From Manis javanica (Eukaryota > Chordata > Mammalia > Pholidota > Manidae), in the NCBI RefSeq assembly GCF_040802235.1, contig NC_133166.1, forward strand, positions 116,574,991 to 116,638,990: a stretch of DNA of 64,000 nt. The letters are read 5' to 3'. Shown piece by piece: positions 11,101-18,985 of the stretch. The first letter of the stretch is position 1. Every line of letters begins with the position of its first letter. Made by a program: the position numbers and the translations under genes. The notes under the pieces are model-generated. The model saw nothing but the letters and a program-made list of their open reading frames with translations, was not told the DNA's origin and ran no database searches.

Positions 11101-14100
11101 ACCGCAGGTGCAGGGCAGTTCTGACTGGGTGAGCAGCGAGGGCAGGACCCAAGGCCCAGCAGGTGCCCCGAGCTCACCCTCTGCCCACAGCTCACCATCA
11201 AAGCGTTGCACGTGGCCCCCACGACCAACCTGGGCGGACCCGAGTGCTGTCTCCGAGTCTCACTGATGCCCCTGCGGCTTAACGTGGACCAAGTGAGTGG
11301 GCGGGGGCAGGGGCGGGGCCGGGGGGGGCCGCTGCTTCCAGGCCTGTGGGCCTGACCCGCACCTTTCCGCTGCAGGATGCCCTGCTCTTCCTCAAGGACT
11401 TCTTCACCAGCCTAGTGGCTGGCATCGCCCCCATGGTCCCGGCGGAGAGCTCCACGGAGGGTGAGGAGCTGGGCCAGGGAGGGCTGGGTGCTGGCCTCCT
11501 GCCTCCCAGCCATCCCCAGGCCTGTCCCTAGGCCCACCCCGTGTCTGTGCTCCCCATCCAGCTCGCCCTGAGACCCGAGCCCAAGCCAGCAGCCCCTGGG
11601 AAGGGCAGCCTGATGGTGTAGAGACGACCAGCCCCCAGGAGACCCCAGGCAGTGGCCACAACTCCTCTGCGGAGCAGCAGCCCATCTACTTCAGGTAGAG
11701 CTGGGGCCCTGGGCCAGGACACAGGGAGGCGGGTCAGTGACCAAAGCCGCCCACCCCTGCCCCCCAGGGAGTTCCGCTTCACATCCGAAGTGCCCGTCTG
11801 GTTGGACTACCATGGCAAGCACGTCTCCATGGACCAGGTGGTAAGAGGGGCCATGGGCAGGGTGGCCACACGGGCTGGATCCTTCCTGGGTTCCCTGTTC
11901 TGCCCAGGTATGGCCTGGTCTTTGGGGTGTAGAGCTTGATGGTGTCTAGGCACCATCAACTGCTGACTGGCCTCCAGTGGCTCCCATGGGCCGGGCAGGT
12001 CCCTGTTCCCCATCATGTAAACCTGAACCCCTTCTGTGACCCCAGGGCACTTTTGCTGGCCTCCTCATCGGCCTGGCCCAGCTCAACTGCTCCGAGCTAA
12101 AGCTAAAGCGGCTCTGCTGCCGGCATGGGTGAGCCCCCCTCGCCCTCCACTCCCAGCCTCTCTCCAGCCTCTGCCTATCTTCCCTTTGCTCTCTTCCTGG
12201 CTGGCTGGGTGACTCGGGCCCGGTCGTCACCCCTGTGGAGCCCCAGTTTCTCCTCTGGAAAACAGTCTCAGTCACCCCTTTGCACAGGACTGGGTGGGGC
12301 CAGAGCACCTCGGGTGTCTAAGGTGACCCCCTCAGTGTGTGGCTCTGCCCCCACACCCTCCTCTCCCGTTCCCAGGCTCCTGGGCGTGGACAAGGTGCTG
12401 GGCTATGCTCTCAATGAGTGGCTGCAGGATATCCGCAAGAACCAGCTGCCCGGCCTGCTGGGGGGCGTGGGCCCCATGCACTCAGTGGTCCAGCTCTGTG
12501 AGTATCTGGCTTTGGAGGCTCTTAAAACTGCTCTGCCTCTTGGGCAGCCTGGAAGCTGCCACTGGGGGTAGGTGGAGGTTCTATGACAGGGTGGGCAGGG
12601 GCAGTGCAGCCTTGGGCATCTCTGACAGCTCTATCCCCCTAGTCCAAGGGTTCCGGGACCTACTGTGGCTGCCCATCGAGCAGTACAGGAAAGATGGGCG
12701 CCTCATGCGGGGGCTTCAGCGGGGGGCCGCCTCCTTTGGCTCATCCACAGCCTCCGCTGCCCTAGAACTCAGCAACCGACTGGTGCAGGCTATCCAGGTG
12801 AGTAGGTGCCCTGCGTCCAGGCCATGCAGGGCAGGGAGGGTCAGCTTCACAGCACCTGATCCCGACCCCGAAGCTCTACTAAGAGTGGGTAGCCTGGGTT
12901 CATGGCTTCATTTTGTGAAGAACTGTCACAGACAGGGGAGGCCGAGCGACTGGCCTGGGGCCCACAGTGGTTCCGTGTGGGAGGGTGGGCACCCCAGGCT
13001 TTTGCAGCCTGCTGGGTCTCTGCAGCTGGCTGTCTTGAAGGGGAGAGAGGGTGTGGTTCCATTTACAGACAAAGAAACTGTGGCCCAGACTGGCCCTGGC
13101 TCATTCAGGCCCTGTGCTTTGCTAGGCCTGGACGGATCTCCAGAGAGGGCAGGGGCTGTCCCCTGAGCAGCTGTCATCCAGTGCCATGAGTCCTGTGGTG
13201 GAAGGTTTGGGGACAGGCAGGCATTTGTGACCAGTTGTAGTGGGTGGGGGATGAGTGAGCAAAGGTGGGGAGCTCAGTGCTTTCTGGGACCTGCAAACCC
13301 AGCCCCATGGAGCTGGAACGGGGCTTCTAGAGGGGAGGCTGGAGAGATGAGCAGGCTCCCAAGAGCCCCCTGCAGGCACAGCCAGGGGAGGCTATAGTGG
13401 AAAGGGGTGACGCTGGGAGAGAGGCAGGGGGGCAGAACTAGGAGCTGGCAGGCTGAAGGCAGGTGATGGACGCACTGGACCCATGGGGCTGAGTGAGGGG
13501 GATCCCAGGCCTCTACTGGGACTGCCCCCAGAGCCAGTGAGGCCGGGCAGGCGGGGCTGGGGGAGGCAGATGCACACCTATCCGTGGCACCCCACAAACG
13601 GGGTGGGGGTACATGGATGTGGCGGTTGGCAGGAGGAGGCATTTGGGTCTGGAGGACATTAGGAGAATCCCCTCAGGAGGCGTGCACCCCATCTGAAGCC
13701 CCCTGACCCTTAGCAGGACCCCAGGAGCAGCCCCAGAAAGCATGGCTATGGGACGTGGTGGGATGGTGGTTTCCCTGAGCTGCCCTGGGGTCCAGCAGGG
13801 TCTTTGGAGGCTGATTCAGGGGGCCCAGAGGTCAGGCCTGTTTGCCCAGTCCAGCTCTCCTCATCCAGTGTCCCCAACACTCCCCCAGGCCACAGCAGAG
13901 ACCGTGTATGATATCCTGTCCCCGGCGGCACCCATCCCCCGCTCCTTGCAGGACAAGCGCCCCACACGGAGGCGGAAGGGCCAGCAGCCCGCAGACCTCC
14001 GGGAAGGTGTGGCCAAGGCCTACGACACAGTTCGAGAGGTACTGAGGCCCTGTCCTGCCCCCAGTCCCAGTCGATCCGTGCCAGCCTCCCCACATAAACC

Positions 14101-14795
14101 TCTGTGTTGACCTCTGACCTCCACAGGGCATCCTGGACACGGCTCAGACCATCTGCGATGTGGCGTCTCGGGGCCATGAGCAGAAGGGGCTGACAGGTGC
14201 TGTGGGGGGTGTGATCCGCCAGCTGCCCCCCACAGTGGTGAAGCCTCTCATTCTGGCCACAGAGGCCACATCCAGTTTGCTGGGGGGGATGCGAAACCAG
14301 ATACTCCCTGATGCCCACAAGGACCACGCTCTCAAGTGGCGCGCAGACGAGACCCAGGACTGATCGCCAGGACCCAAAGACGCTGCTGCCCACCACGCCC
14401 AGCTCACCCCAGCACCTGGGCTCCCGCTCCTGGTGAGAGCTTTGGCCCACAGGCAGGCAGGCCAGGCCCTCCAGGGGAAGATTGGGAAGGACCCTGCCCG
14501 GCCCACCTGCTGCCAGGCTTCAGAGGCGGGGCCTCCCTGCCTGGGGCCTGGGCCCCATCTCTGCACTTTTCTTCTGGGGAGAAAGGACACTGCCTCCACC
14601 ACTGCCTGGGCCCACACTGCTGTCTTGTCCCAGGCCAGAGGCTCTTGTACCCAACCCCACTCAGCCAAGTGTCTTTCTGTGTCTGGAGGGAGCTGTCAGG
14701 ACAGACACAGTGTGGTTCAGTGTATTATTTTTAAGCTCCTTGAGTGTGTGGGTCAGTGTCTGCATGAAGTGGAATAAACTGCCCACTGCCAGCCC
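1..14795 (+). CDS. ATG2A: ATG2A, autophagy-related lipid-transfer protein, 3' part of gene (33 coding exons, 5' truncated by window)
   Basis: ATG2A is a rod-shaped bridge protein that moves phospholipids from the ER to the growing phagophore, working with WIPI4 and ATG9; it also sits on lipid droplets. I joined 33 coding exons by GT-AG sites with matching phases; the frame stays open for 4632 nt (1543 codons plus TGA at 14361-14363). Assuming the human length of 1938 residues, the window starts near residue 396, so the chorein lipid-entry domain is outside. Recognition rests on the CAD motif, the FCIL LC3-interacting motif at the position known in human ATG2A, and the C-terminal ATG_C region. 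The exon count fits human exons 9-41. Introns are mostly 70-220 nt; the longest is 1.4 kb. Exon positions are in the segment entries below. No frameshift or premature stop was seen. Confidence 0.97.
230..330 (+). repeat. MIR SINE remnant in ATG2A intron
   Basis: The text resembles the MIR core and 3' part: CTCAGTTTCCCCTTCC, an AAA-GGGGGATAATAA block and a degraded tail. MIR is an ancient mammalian-wide tRNA-derived SINE. Boundaries are approximate. Confidence 0.6.
3043..3265 (+). repeat. MIR SINE, nearly full length, in ATG2A intron 2777-3417
   Basis: Order of recognisable MIR blocks: GGCCTCTGGGTCC, GACCCTGCCACCCAG, TGACCTTGGAGGGTTAACTA, GAGTTTCCTCATCTGGAAA, and TGTTGTAAGGATAGA. It is followed at 3317-3345 by a short GAAT/GAGT tetranucleotide run. 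Confidence 0.75.
3317..3345. repeat. GAAT/GAGT short tandem repeat
   Basis: GAATGAATGAATGAGAATGAGTGAGTGAG-type tetranucleotide run, 29 nt, imperfect, intronic, just downstream of a MIR element. Confidence 0.8.
3561..3639 (+). other. 79-nt ATG2A intron with long internal hairpin
   Basis: The intron carries a 10-bp stem GGGGGTGGCC (3580-3589) with GGCCACCCTC (3603-3612, one G-T pair), flanked by an outer stem CACAGG (3568-3573) with CCTTGTG (3617-3623, one bulge). The loop is about 13 nt. Sixteen nt of tail follow to the AG. This shape resembles tailed mirtrons, but GC-rich short introns can fold this way by chance. Confidence 0.45.
5367..7677 (+). CDS. ATG2A: ATG2A exons 15-19 of the window (CAD-motif region, about residues 1086-1258)
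   Basis: Coding exons: 5367-5473, 5562-5654, 6632-6702, 6915-6991 and 7507-7677. The text FSCAVDYRPLYLPV across the first junction is the Cys-Ala-Asp (CAD) signature that defines the ATG2 family; it is followed by the ILDDSALYLSDKC block typical of ATG2 proteins. The exons are small and in phase. The 88-nt intron 5474-5561 has a perfect hairpin (see separate entry). The 977-nt intron 5655-6631 holds an old L1-like fragment and a MIR piece. The 515-nt intron 6992-7506 holds two MIR remnants. Confidence 0.95.
5474..5561 (+). other. 88-nt ATG2A intron with perfect 10-bp inverted repeat
   Basis: GGGCAGGCTC (5510-5519) and GAGCCTGCCC (5531-5540) are exact reverse complements separated by 11 nt. 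The loop contains CACGTG (5521-5526). The rest of the intron is G-rich at the 5' side and ends in a normal polypyrimidine AG. Confidence 0.5.
5830..6300 (+). repeat. Old L1-like LINE fragment in ATG2A intron 5655-6631
   Basis: An AT-rich island in otherwise GC-rich sequence. Phrases such as CTGATAATCCTGCTTCTGG, AGTGCCCCCAAATTACAA and the following A-rich text resemble the 3' end of ORF2 and the 3' region of old L1M elements. Strongly diverged; subfamily and ends not assignable by eye. Confidence 0.5.
6390..6490 (-). repeat. MIR SINE remnant (reverse)
   Basis: CATCTCCCCATTGTACAGAC and the following GAACACCGAGGCCAGTGAGG correspond to the reverse complement of the MIR core (usually CCCCATTTTACAGATGAGGAAACTGAGG). 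Confidence 0.6.
7225..7320 (+). repeat. MIR SINE remnant in ATG2A intron 6992-7506
   Basis: GGAGTCAGACAGCCC, then TTTCCTCCTCTGTAAAATGG and GAGATCG..., the usual MIR order. A second short piece resembling TTGCTTCTCTGTGGAGTGGG lies at about 7387-7425. Confidence 0.65.
7821..9387 (+). CDS. ATG2A: ATG2A exons 20-23 of the window (LC3-interacting and WIPI-binding region, about residues 1259-1487)
   Basis: Coding exons: 7821-7947, 8035-8249, 8783-8991 and 9252-9387. Exon 21 encodes a Glu/Asp-rich linker leading to DSDEFCILDAPG; FCIL is coded by 8214-8225 and falls near residue 1361-1365, matching the GABARAP/LC3-interacting motif of human ATG2A. Exon 22 begins the segment that wraps around the WIPI4 beta-propeller; the human YFS tripeptide is replaced by HFS (codons 8846-8854). 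Splitting the two binding motifs over adjacent exons leaves room for exon-level control, though I see no evidence of skipping. Exon 21 ends at donor GTGTGT, weaker than its neighbours but supported by phase. Confidence 0.93.
8250..8782 (+). other. ATG2A intron without recognisable elements
   Basis: 533 nt between exons 21 and 22. The text is GC-rich, with an ATATATGCCACATATATTC AT block at about 8745-8762. I see no gene, repeat family or regulatory motif I can name. Confidence 0.6.
9500..10640 (-). repeat. L2 LINE fragment (reverse) filling most of ATG2A intron 9388-10794
   Basis: Successive blocks match the reverse complement of L2: GAGCATTTGTGGAGTGGCTGCC, CAGACAGAAGCCCTGC, TTTTCAGGCAGAGGGCACAGAGG, GGCATGTGCCAGAAGCAAGAAGGCC, GTCTGGGCTTTGACTAGAGACG and finally GGAGATGTTTTGAGGAAGC. 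The element is old and interrupted; ends are approximate. Confidence 0.6.
10795..14363 (+). CDS. ATG2A: ATG2A exons 24-33 of the window (C-terminal region, about residues 1488-1938)
   Basis: Coding exons: 10795-11010, 11191-11292, 11376-11460, 11562-11694, 11768-11840, 12046-12128, 12376-12497, 12643-12797, 13889-14038 and 14127-14363. This part includes the ATG_C domain and the C-terminal amphipathic region that targets ATG2A to phagophores and lipid droplets; sequences such as GTFAGLLIGLAQLNCSELKL and GLQRGAASFGSSTASAALEL are typical of it. Exon 24 starts with GTAAGC immediately after its AG acceptor (see findings). The stop TGA is at 14361-14363. Introns 11011-11190 and 11293-11375 have miRNA-like or G-rich structure. 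The 1.09-kb intron 12798-13888 has only a MIR remnant and unassigned GC-rich sequence. Confidence 0.95.
11111..11190 (+). ncRNA. Candidate tailed mirtron, possible mir-6750 counterpart
   Basis: The 3' end of the intron before ATG2A exon 25 folds on itself: GGGTGAGC (11127-11134) pairs with GCTCACCC (11172-11179), and GGGCAG (11113-11118) with CTGCCC (11181-11186), so the 3' arm ends at the intron AG (11189-11190). From memory, human miR-6750-3p is a mirtron product in ATG2A with similar text (CTCACCCTCTGC...CAG). The 5' arm is less similar and the internal loop is lopsided. Homology is an inference. Confidence 0.4.
11293..11375 (+). other. G-rich 83-nt ATG2A intron with quadruplex-forming tracts
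   Basis: Between 11299 and 11330 the + strand has GGGCGGGGGC, AGGGGC, GGGGCC and GGGGGGGG, giving more than four runs of at least three G. G runs near a 5' splice site are known intronic splicing enhancers. Confidence 0.6.
13030..13115 (-). repeat. MIR SINE remnant (reverse) in ATG2A intron 12798-13888
   Basis: CCATTTACAGACAAAGAAACTGTGGCCCAGA matches the reverse MIR core. An upstream piece at 12895-12975 may belong to the same insertion. The rest of this 1.09-kb intron is unassigned GC-rich sequence. Confidence 0.6.
14364..14795 (+). other. ATG2A: ATG2A 3' untranslated region
   Basis: About 430 nt of non-coding sequence follow the stop and lead to the AATAAA at 14773-14778. The end at about 14795 is inferred from the usual 10-30 nt spacing after the signal. 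No conserved RNA motif was recognised. Confidence 0.8.
14773..14778 (+). terminator. ATG2A: ATG2A polyadenylation signal AATAAA
   Basis: Canonical AATAAA 410 nt after the ATG2A stop codon, followed within 40 nt by GT-rich sequence (CCTGGTCCTGTGTACC), the expected downstream element. Confidence 0.85.
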
Positions 14796-15950
14796 CTGGT
14801 CCTGTGTACCTTCAAGGCCTCCGCCTCTGCCTGGCCAGATCGCCACATCTACATCAGCACCTCCCATGTCACCATCAAGGGTCACCGTTCCTTCCTTGCC
14901 CCCAGGCCTCTAACCCAGCCACCTGCCCACCCCTGTACTCCCTCCCTTGGCTGCCCTTGTGGCCTAGCTGGGCTGGTCCTTGTTCCCCACTGGGGAGGTG
15001 GGGGGGTGGCACCACCCTGGTCCCGTTTCTGATGGGACAGGAGGGGCCTGGATTCTGTCTCGCCCAGACCATGATTCTTGACTCTACCCCTGCCAGACCC
15101 CCCGTCCTGCCTTACCTGGGGCCAGGTGTGCAGGAATGGCCGGGAAGATGCTGGACCAGAGCAAAGGGCAGGGCTGTGGGGTGCCCCAGAGAGGCGCAGG
15201 CCCCGACCACGTGACCTGTAGCGACACCTTTGGTTTGAGCCTCAGTCCCTCCTCATGATTACTGCCCCATGACCTGGGACCAGGAGGGGCAGTCAGGCCA
15301 TCTTGGAAGGCCAGGCCATCTGTAGGCTGCTGTGCTGTCCCTAGCAGAGGGCTCTTCAGGTGATAAGCCTCTTCCCAGAGTCCCAGGTCCAGGGCACCGG
15401 GGCGGGCAGGCCACTGGGGCAGCTCTGGCTGGAAGGGGCCCTGACAATGGCATTTGTGCAGAAACTGACATGGGTTTGGAAAATGCCCCTTGTCCACCCC
15501 ACCCCCATACACCCCTTGTTCCTGCTCCTTTCTCGCTGGAGCACAGCACGGAGGTGGGCGGGTGGGCCTGTGAGAAGACCACGGCTCAGGTTGGGAGTCA
15601 CAGACATGGAACCCTGTCACCTAGCTGGGGCGTCCACGGACCTCTCTGGGGTCAACAGGTCCTCCCAGCTCTTCTCTGCATCCCTGGCTTCCCTTTCTCA
15701 TTAGGAGATCCGGGCACCATGTGAACAGGGCAGAAGTTTTGTCCTGGTGGACCCTGGGGTACTCCCTGCCTGTGGTCACCTGGGGCAGTGGGCCCTTGGT
15801 GGGCTGCGGATGACTGGGGTCTGATGCCACCAGGTGGGGCAGATGGGAGCCCAGCCTGATGCTTCCTGGAACAGCCCCACCCTCCCGGGGCACAGTCCAG
15901 GGGTTCATGCCCTTCCAACCACACTTGTGATCAGTATTGACAAGCAGCCA
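14796..15950 (+). other. Spacer between ATG2A and the mir-194-2/192 unit
   Basis: GC-rich, no ORF with recognisable homology and no repeat family I can name. A CACGTGAC E-box lies at 15208-15215. Nothing else supported. Confidence 0.6.
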
Positions 15951-15963
15951 GATAATCATTAAC
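15951..15963 (+). promoter_or_regulatory. HNF1-type binding site upstream of mir-194-2/192
   Basis: GATAATCATTAAC matches 11 of 13 positions of the palindromic HNF1 consensus GTTAATNATTAAC. It lies about 1.7 kb before pre-mir-194-2, on the same strand. HNF1 alpha is known to drive the human miR-194-2/192 cluster in gut and liver through a conserved site in its promoter. Confidence 0.75.
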
Positions 15964-15984
15964 TGCTGCCAGGGGCTGGGCCAA

Positions 15985-16055
15985 CGGCTCAAAAGGCGCT
16001 GGGCCCTGGGCGTCCCCACTTCCTCCTTGTGTCCAGAGGCCAGCCAGGTGCCCAG
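15985..16055 (+). ncRNA. MIR194-2HG: Probable first exon of the mir-194-2/192 host transcript (MIR194-2HG-like)
   Basis: About 20-30 nt after the HNF1 site there is a weak TATA-like CTCAAAAGG (15988-15996), and at 16056 a strong splice donor CCCAG|GTAAGAG. The start point is inferred; no coding ORF is associated. This arrangement suggests a spliced primary transcript with both hairpins further downstream. The later exons cannot be placed; an AATAAA at 18738-18743 is one possible 3' end. Confidence 0.4.
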
Positions 16056-16290
16056 GTAAGAGCCTGCCCCCGTGGTCAGACCCCTACAGCCCCTCCGTCC
16101 TAGGGTGCTCCCGAGCCCAGCCTCCTGTCTGCAGGGTCCCAGCCCTTCTGAAGAAGCGACCTAGGCAGCCCCTTGATGACGCTGCAAGCCTTCCCAGCCC
16201 CGGCCCTCAGTTCCCACCTGTGGGATGCGGAACCAGGACTGCCTGAGCTGCAGCCCCGGGCGGGACTGCCATGGCCTCCCCAGGCATCTC

Positions 16291-16350
16291 AGGAGGGCCT
16301 GCCAGGCGTGGGGTGTAGGAGGGCCTGCCAGGCGTGGGGTGTAGGAGGGC
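16291..16350. repeat. Perfect 26-bp tandem duplication
   Basis: Two exact 26-nt copies starting AGGAGGGCCTGCCAGGCGTG at 16291-16316 and 16317-16342, followed by eight nt of a third (16343-16350). It lies inside the putative host-transcript intron. Confidence 0.9.
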
Positions 16351-16487
16351 AGTATCACCAGCCATCGTGTCTTCATTCGCAGGCCTGTCCTCCCAGGCAG
16401 AGGACTCCTGCCAAGGGATACCCTCATCCCATCCTGACTGTGTCCCACTTCAGGGAGGTTGCCAGGCAGGGTGGACCCCAAGGCCCT

Positions 16488-16560
16488 GCTCTGTGACCGT
16501 GGGTGGCCTCCTTTGCCTCTCTGGACCAGTTTCCCCTACTGGGAAAGGGGGGCATGGCCC
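16488..16560 (+). repeat. MIR SINE remnant
   Basis: GCCTCTCTGGACCAGTTTCCCC followed by ACTGGGAAAGGGGGGCATGG, the MIR 'cctcagtttcctcatctgtaaaatgggg' region in degraded form. Confidence 0.5.
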
Positions 16561-16861
16561 AAGTCCACTCTAAAAGCTCAGAATCGTAGCTTCTCTTCCT
16601 CTCCAGAATCTTTGGGGTATCTGAAAGCTTCCCTAGGCCTTGGTAGGCCTGGCACTGGAACATGTCACTGAAGCCTCTTGGGCCGGGGCCTGTCTGTGGG
16701 GGGTGAGAACACATTTTGCAGGAGAAAGGCCTGTTCCTCGGGGCCCTGGGCCAGTTCAGCTCCTTCCTTTCCTCACAGTAGGGATGGCCCCAGAGGTTAA
16801 AGGGTGGCTTCCCATCAGTCTAGGCCAGTGTGCAGGACAGTCTCACAAGGTCTGATGTAAT

Positions 16862-16925
16862 GATATGATGAACCAGCAGCAGCTCAGAGAGGTTAAGCCA
16901 CACGCTCAAGGTCACCCAGCCCCTA
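16862..16925 (-). repeat. MIR SINE remnant (reverse)
   Basis: GCTCAGAGAGGTTAAGCCAC followed by CTCAAGGTCACCCAGCC matches the reverse MIR 'cagagaggttaagtaacttgcccaaggtcacacagc' region. Confidence 0.7.
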
Positions 16926-17673
16926 GGCCCCTGCTGGCTCTCAGGCCACTGAGATGTCAAGTGTTCCTCCAGCTGGGTGGTTGCATACAGTCCTGTCTGC
17001 GCCTCCTGCTAGCAGGTTTGTGCCTCAGCGTCTTCCCAGGGCCTCTGACGCCCTCTCCCTCCCTGGCCCTCCCTGACCTCTTCATTCTGTCCCTTTCCAT
17101 GCCTGTCTCATGTTTCCCTTCTGGCCTCTCTGCCTCGCTCTCCCTTTCTCTTCCCTCCATCCCTGCCTGACTCTAGGTCTCATCTCCAGCTTCTCCTACA
17201 GGGCTGGCCTCAGGAATCTGGGCTCTCAGGGGTCCCTAGAGACCAACAGATGCCCAGCCGACCCCCGCAGTCCCTCTGCCCTGTGGCCACAGCAGGAAGG
17301 GTGGGCAAAGGACAGAGGGCAGAGGCTACTGCGGCCAAACCTGAAACTGGGGCTCAGCTTTGGTTGGGAAAGAAATGAGGAAATAAAGAACTTAGGGGCA
17401 GAGGGTGTGGGGTGTCGGGCGGGCAAAGGCTGCCCATGAGCTGTAAACCAGAGCCACTCCCGGCTTTACGAGCAGCTCTGGGGCTGAGACTGGACTTCGC
17501 CCAGCAGAGTGCTGGCATCAGACTCCAGGGGTGGGCCTCAGATGATAAGGAGCCTCAAAAAGACCACGGACCTGGGGCCCCAAAGACCCAAGGGTCAGGT
17601 GGGTGGGTGTGGGATATTTCCCGGACCTCTGCCCAAAGGGAGATGCCAGGTGGGCAGGGCCCAGGCCTCCAAT

Positions 17674-17758
17674 CGGCTTCCACCCCCTGTAACAGCAACT
17701 CCATGTGGAAGTGCCCACTGGTTCCAGTGGGGCTGCTGTTATCTGGGATGGAGGCCAG
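17674..17758 (+). ncRNA. MIR194-2: pre-mir-194-2 hairpin
   Basis: The mature 5p arm (17688-17709) starts TGTAACAGCAACTCC, with seed GTAACAG, and the 3p arm (17724-17745) is CCAGTGGGGCTGCTG... ending TTATCTG. The arms pair across a short loop as in known miR-194-2. miR-194 is an epithelial and hepatic microRNA, released with miR-192 from one primary transcript. No substitution lies in the seed. Hairpin ends are set by comparison with the human precursor from memory. Confidence 0.96.
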
Positions 17759-17856
17759 TGGCCACGGAGGAGGAGAGGCAGCTGCTGCCCAGCAGACCAG
17801 CAGGGGCCTCCCAGCCACTCTCCCAGGCCCAGGAGAGTGACAGGCTGTCAGTCGGC

Positions 17857-17966
17857 TGCCATGATCGAGTGCACAGGGCTCTGACCTATGAATTGACAGC
17901 CAGTGCTCTCGTGTCCCCTCTGGCTGCCAATTCCATAGGTCACAGGTATGTTCGCCTCAATGCCAG
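17857..17966 (+). ncRNA. MIR192: pre-mir-192 hairpin
   Basis: The 5p arm (17881-17901) reads CTGACCTATGAATTGACAG plus CC, seed TGACCTA, and the 3p arm (17924-17945) reads CTGCCAATTCCATAGGTC plus ACAG. The arms are nearly fully complementary around a 22-nt loop. miR-192 and miR-215 share the seed; the loop and flanks (GAGTGCACAGGG, GTATGTTCGCCTC) fit mir-192. It lies about 100 nt after pre-mir-194-2, the conserved cluster spacing. miR-192 acts in p53 response and in kidney, gut and liver epithelium. Confidence 0.97.
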
Positions 17967-18134
17967 CCGCCAGGACCTGATGGGGAAGGGGCTGGGCTAG
18001 GGGGTGTCTGCTGGGCAATGAAGACTTGAGCACAGCCCTCGAGACCCCACTCCTGCCTGTCTCATTCCCACCTTTCCATTTCCGCTCCGTGAGCTGGAAC
18101 TGCTTCAGATTCCCCCCTATATTGGTTGCACTGT

Positions 18135-18400
18135 GGCATGCCTCTGTGCTTTGCCCGTGCTGTTCCCTTGGCCTGGAGCACCCTTCCCGGTCTCTACCAG
18201 GCTCACCCTTACTGTTCCAAGTTCTGCCCAAGCATCTGCTACCTCCAGGAAGCCTTCTGGAAGCCCACTTGATCCTAAGTGCCTACAAAGCATCCCCAAG
18301 CACCCTATACTTCCCCTGAGCAGTGCACTCACCCAATGTTTCTGTCTTCCCACCACCTGTGAGCTCAGCCCCCCCACCCAGGCCTAGCCCAGGGGTGTGC
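18135..18400 (+). repeat. L2 LINE 3' fragment
   Basis: TGCTGTTCCCTTGGCCTGGA, CACCCTTCCC, TCCAGGAAGCCTTCTGGAAG and CACCCAATGTTTCTGTC are in L2 order and orientation. Confidence 0.75.
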
Positions 18401-18829
18401 TTCATAAGTGTTTGAAGAGCCTAAGCCTCCATCTTACATCTCGAGGAAGAATCTCCATTGTGTAGTATGGACAAGGGAGGCCAAGGGCTCTCGGCCCCAG
18501 TATGTGCTGGAACCCCTCCTTCCACCGCACCCCCATCCCCCAGCCCAGGACAAGGAGCGTGAGCCTGCCTCCCCTCCCTGCCCCTCTCTCCTCTCTCTTG
18601 CCAGTCATGTCCCCGCAACACAGCCACTCTGGTGAAGGAGGCAGCCAACTGGTCAAGCCCACTCACCCTGCTCCAGCTTCCCCAACAGCCTCCCACTGAG
18701 TTTTTATACAGTGGGGTTCTGCAGAAATTTTCATTTGAATAAAAAATTTTCTGTGGCTAAAAAAATAGACATTTTTAAATTGGAAACACAGATGTAGAAG
18801 CAAATTCCAAATTGCTTAATAACAGGAAC

Positions 18830-18985
18830 TTGTTCTTGAACCCTTTCTGTGTGCTGGGCACTTGGATATGTCAATCATCTGGAAACCTCTCAGCAACTTT
18901 GCAAGGTAATTGTGAATGTGTTCGGGAGATGATACAGGTTCAGAGAGGATGAGCATTTGCTAAAGTCACAGACCAAGTTGGACCT
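18830..18985 (-). repeat. MIR SINE (reverse)
   Basis: CTGTGTGCTGGGCACTTGG, then AACCTCTCAGCAACTTTGCAAGG, then ACAGGTTCAGAGAGGATGAG and AAAGTCACAGACCAAG are the reverse MIR blocks in order. Confidence 0.65.

Noticed and set aside
11695-11767. 73-nt ATG2A intron as a mirtron
   Set aside because: CTG/CAG, GGGGC/GCCCC and GGCGG/CCGCC pairs exist, but the internal loop is 20 nt against 7, too lopsided to support.
12339-13166. 275-codon open frame over ATG2A exons 30-31 and intron
   Set aside because: Off-frame reading of ATG2A exons continued into the intron; no recognisable motif.
15208-15215. CACGTGAC E-box (CLEAR-like) after ATG2A
   Set aside because: A single 8-nt site in GC-rich spacer, downstream of the gene and not near a promoter; expected by chance at about this frequency.
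18738-18743. AATAAA as the 3' end of the mir-194-2/192 host transcript
   Set aside because: Possible, but no transcript evidence and the surrounding AT-rich text could be a repeat tail. Kept only as a remark in the host-exon entry.
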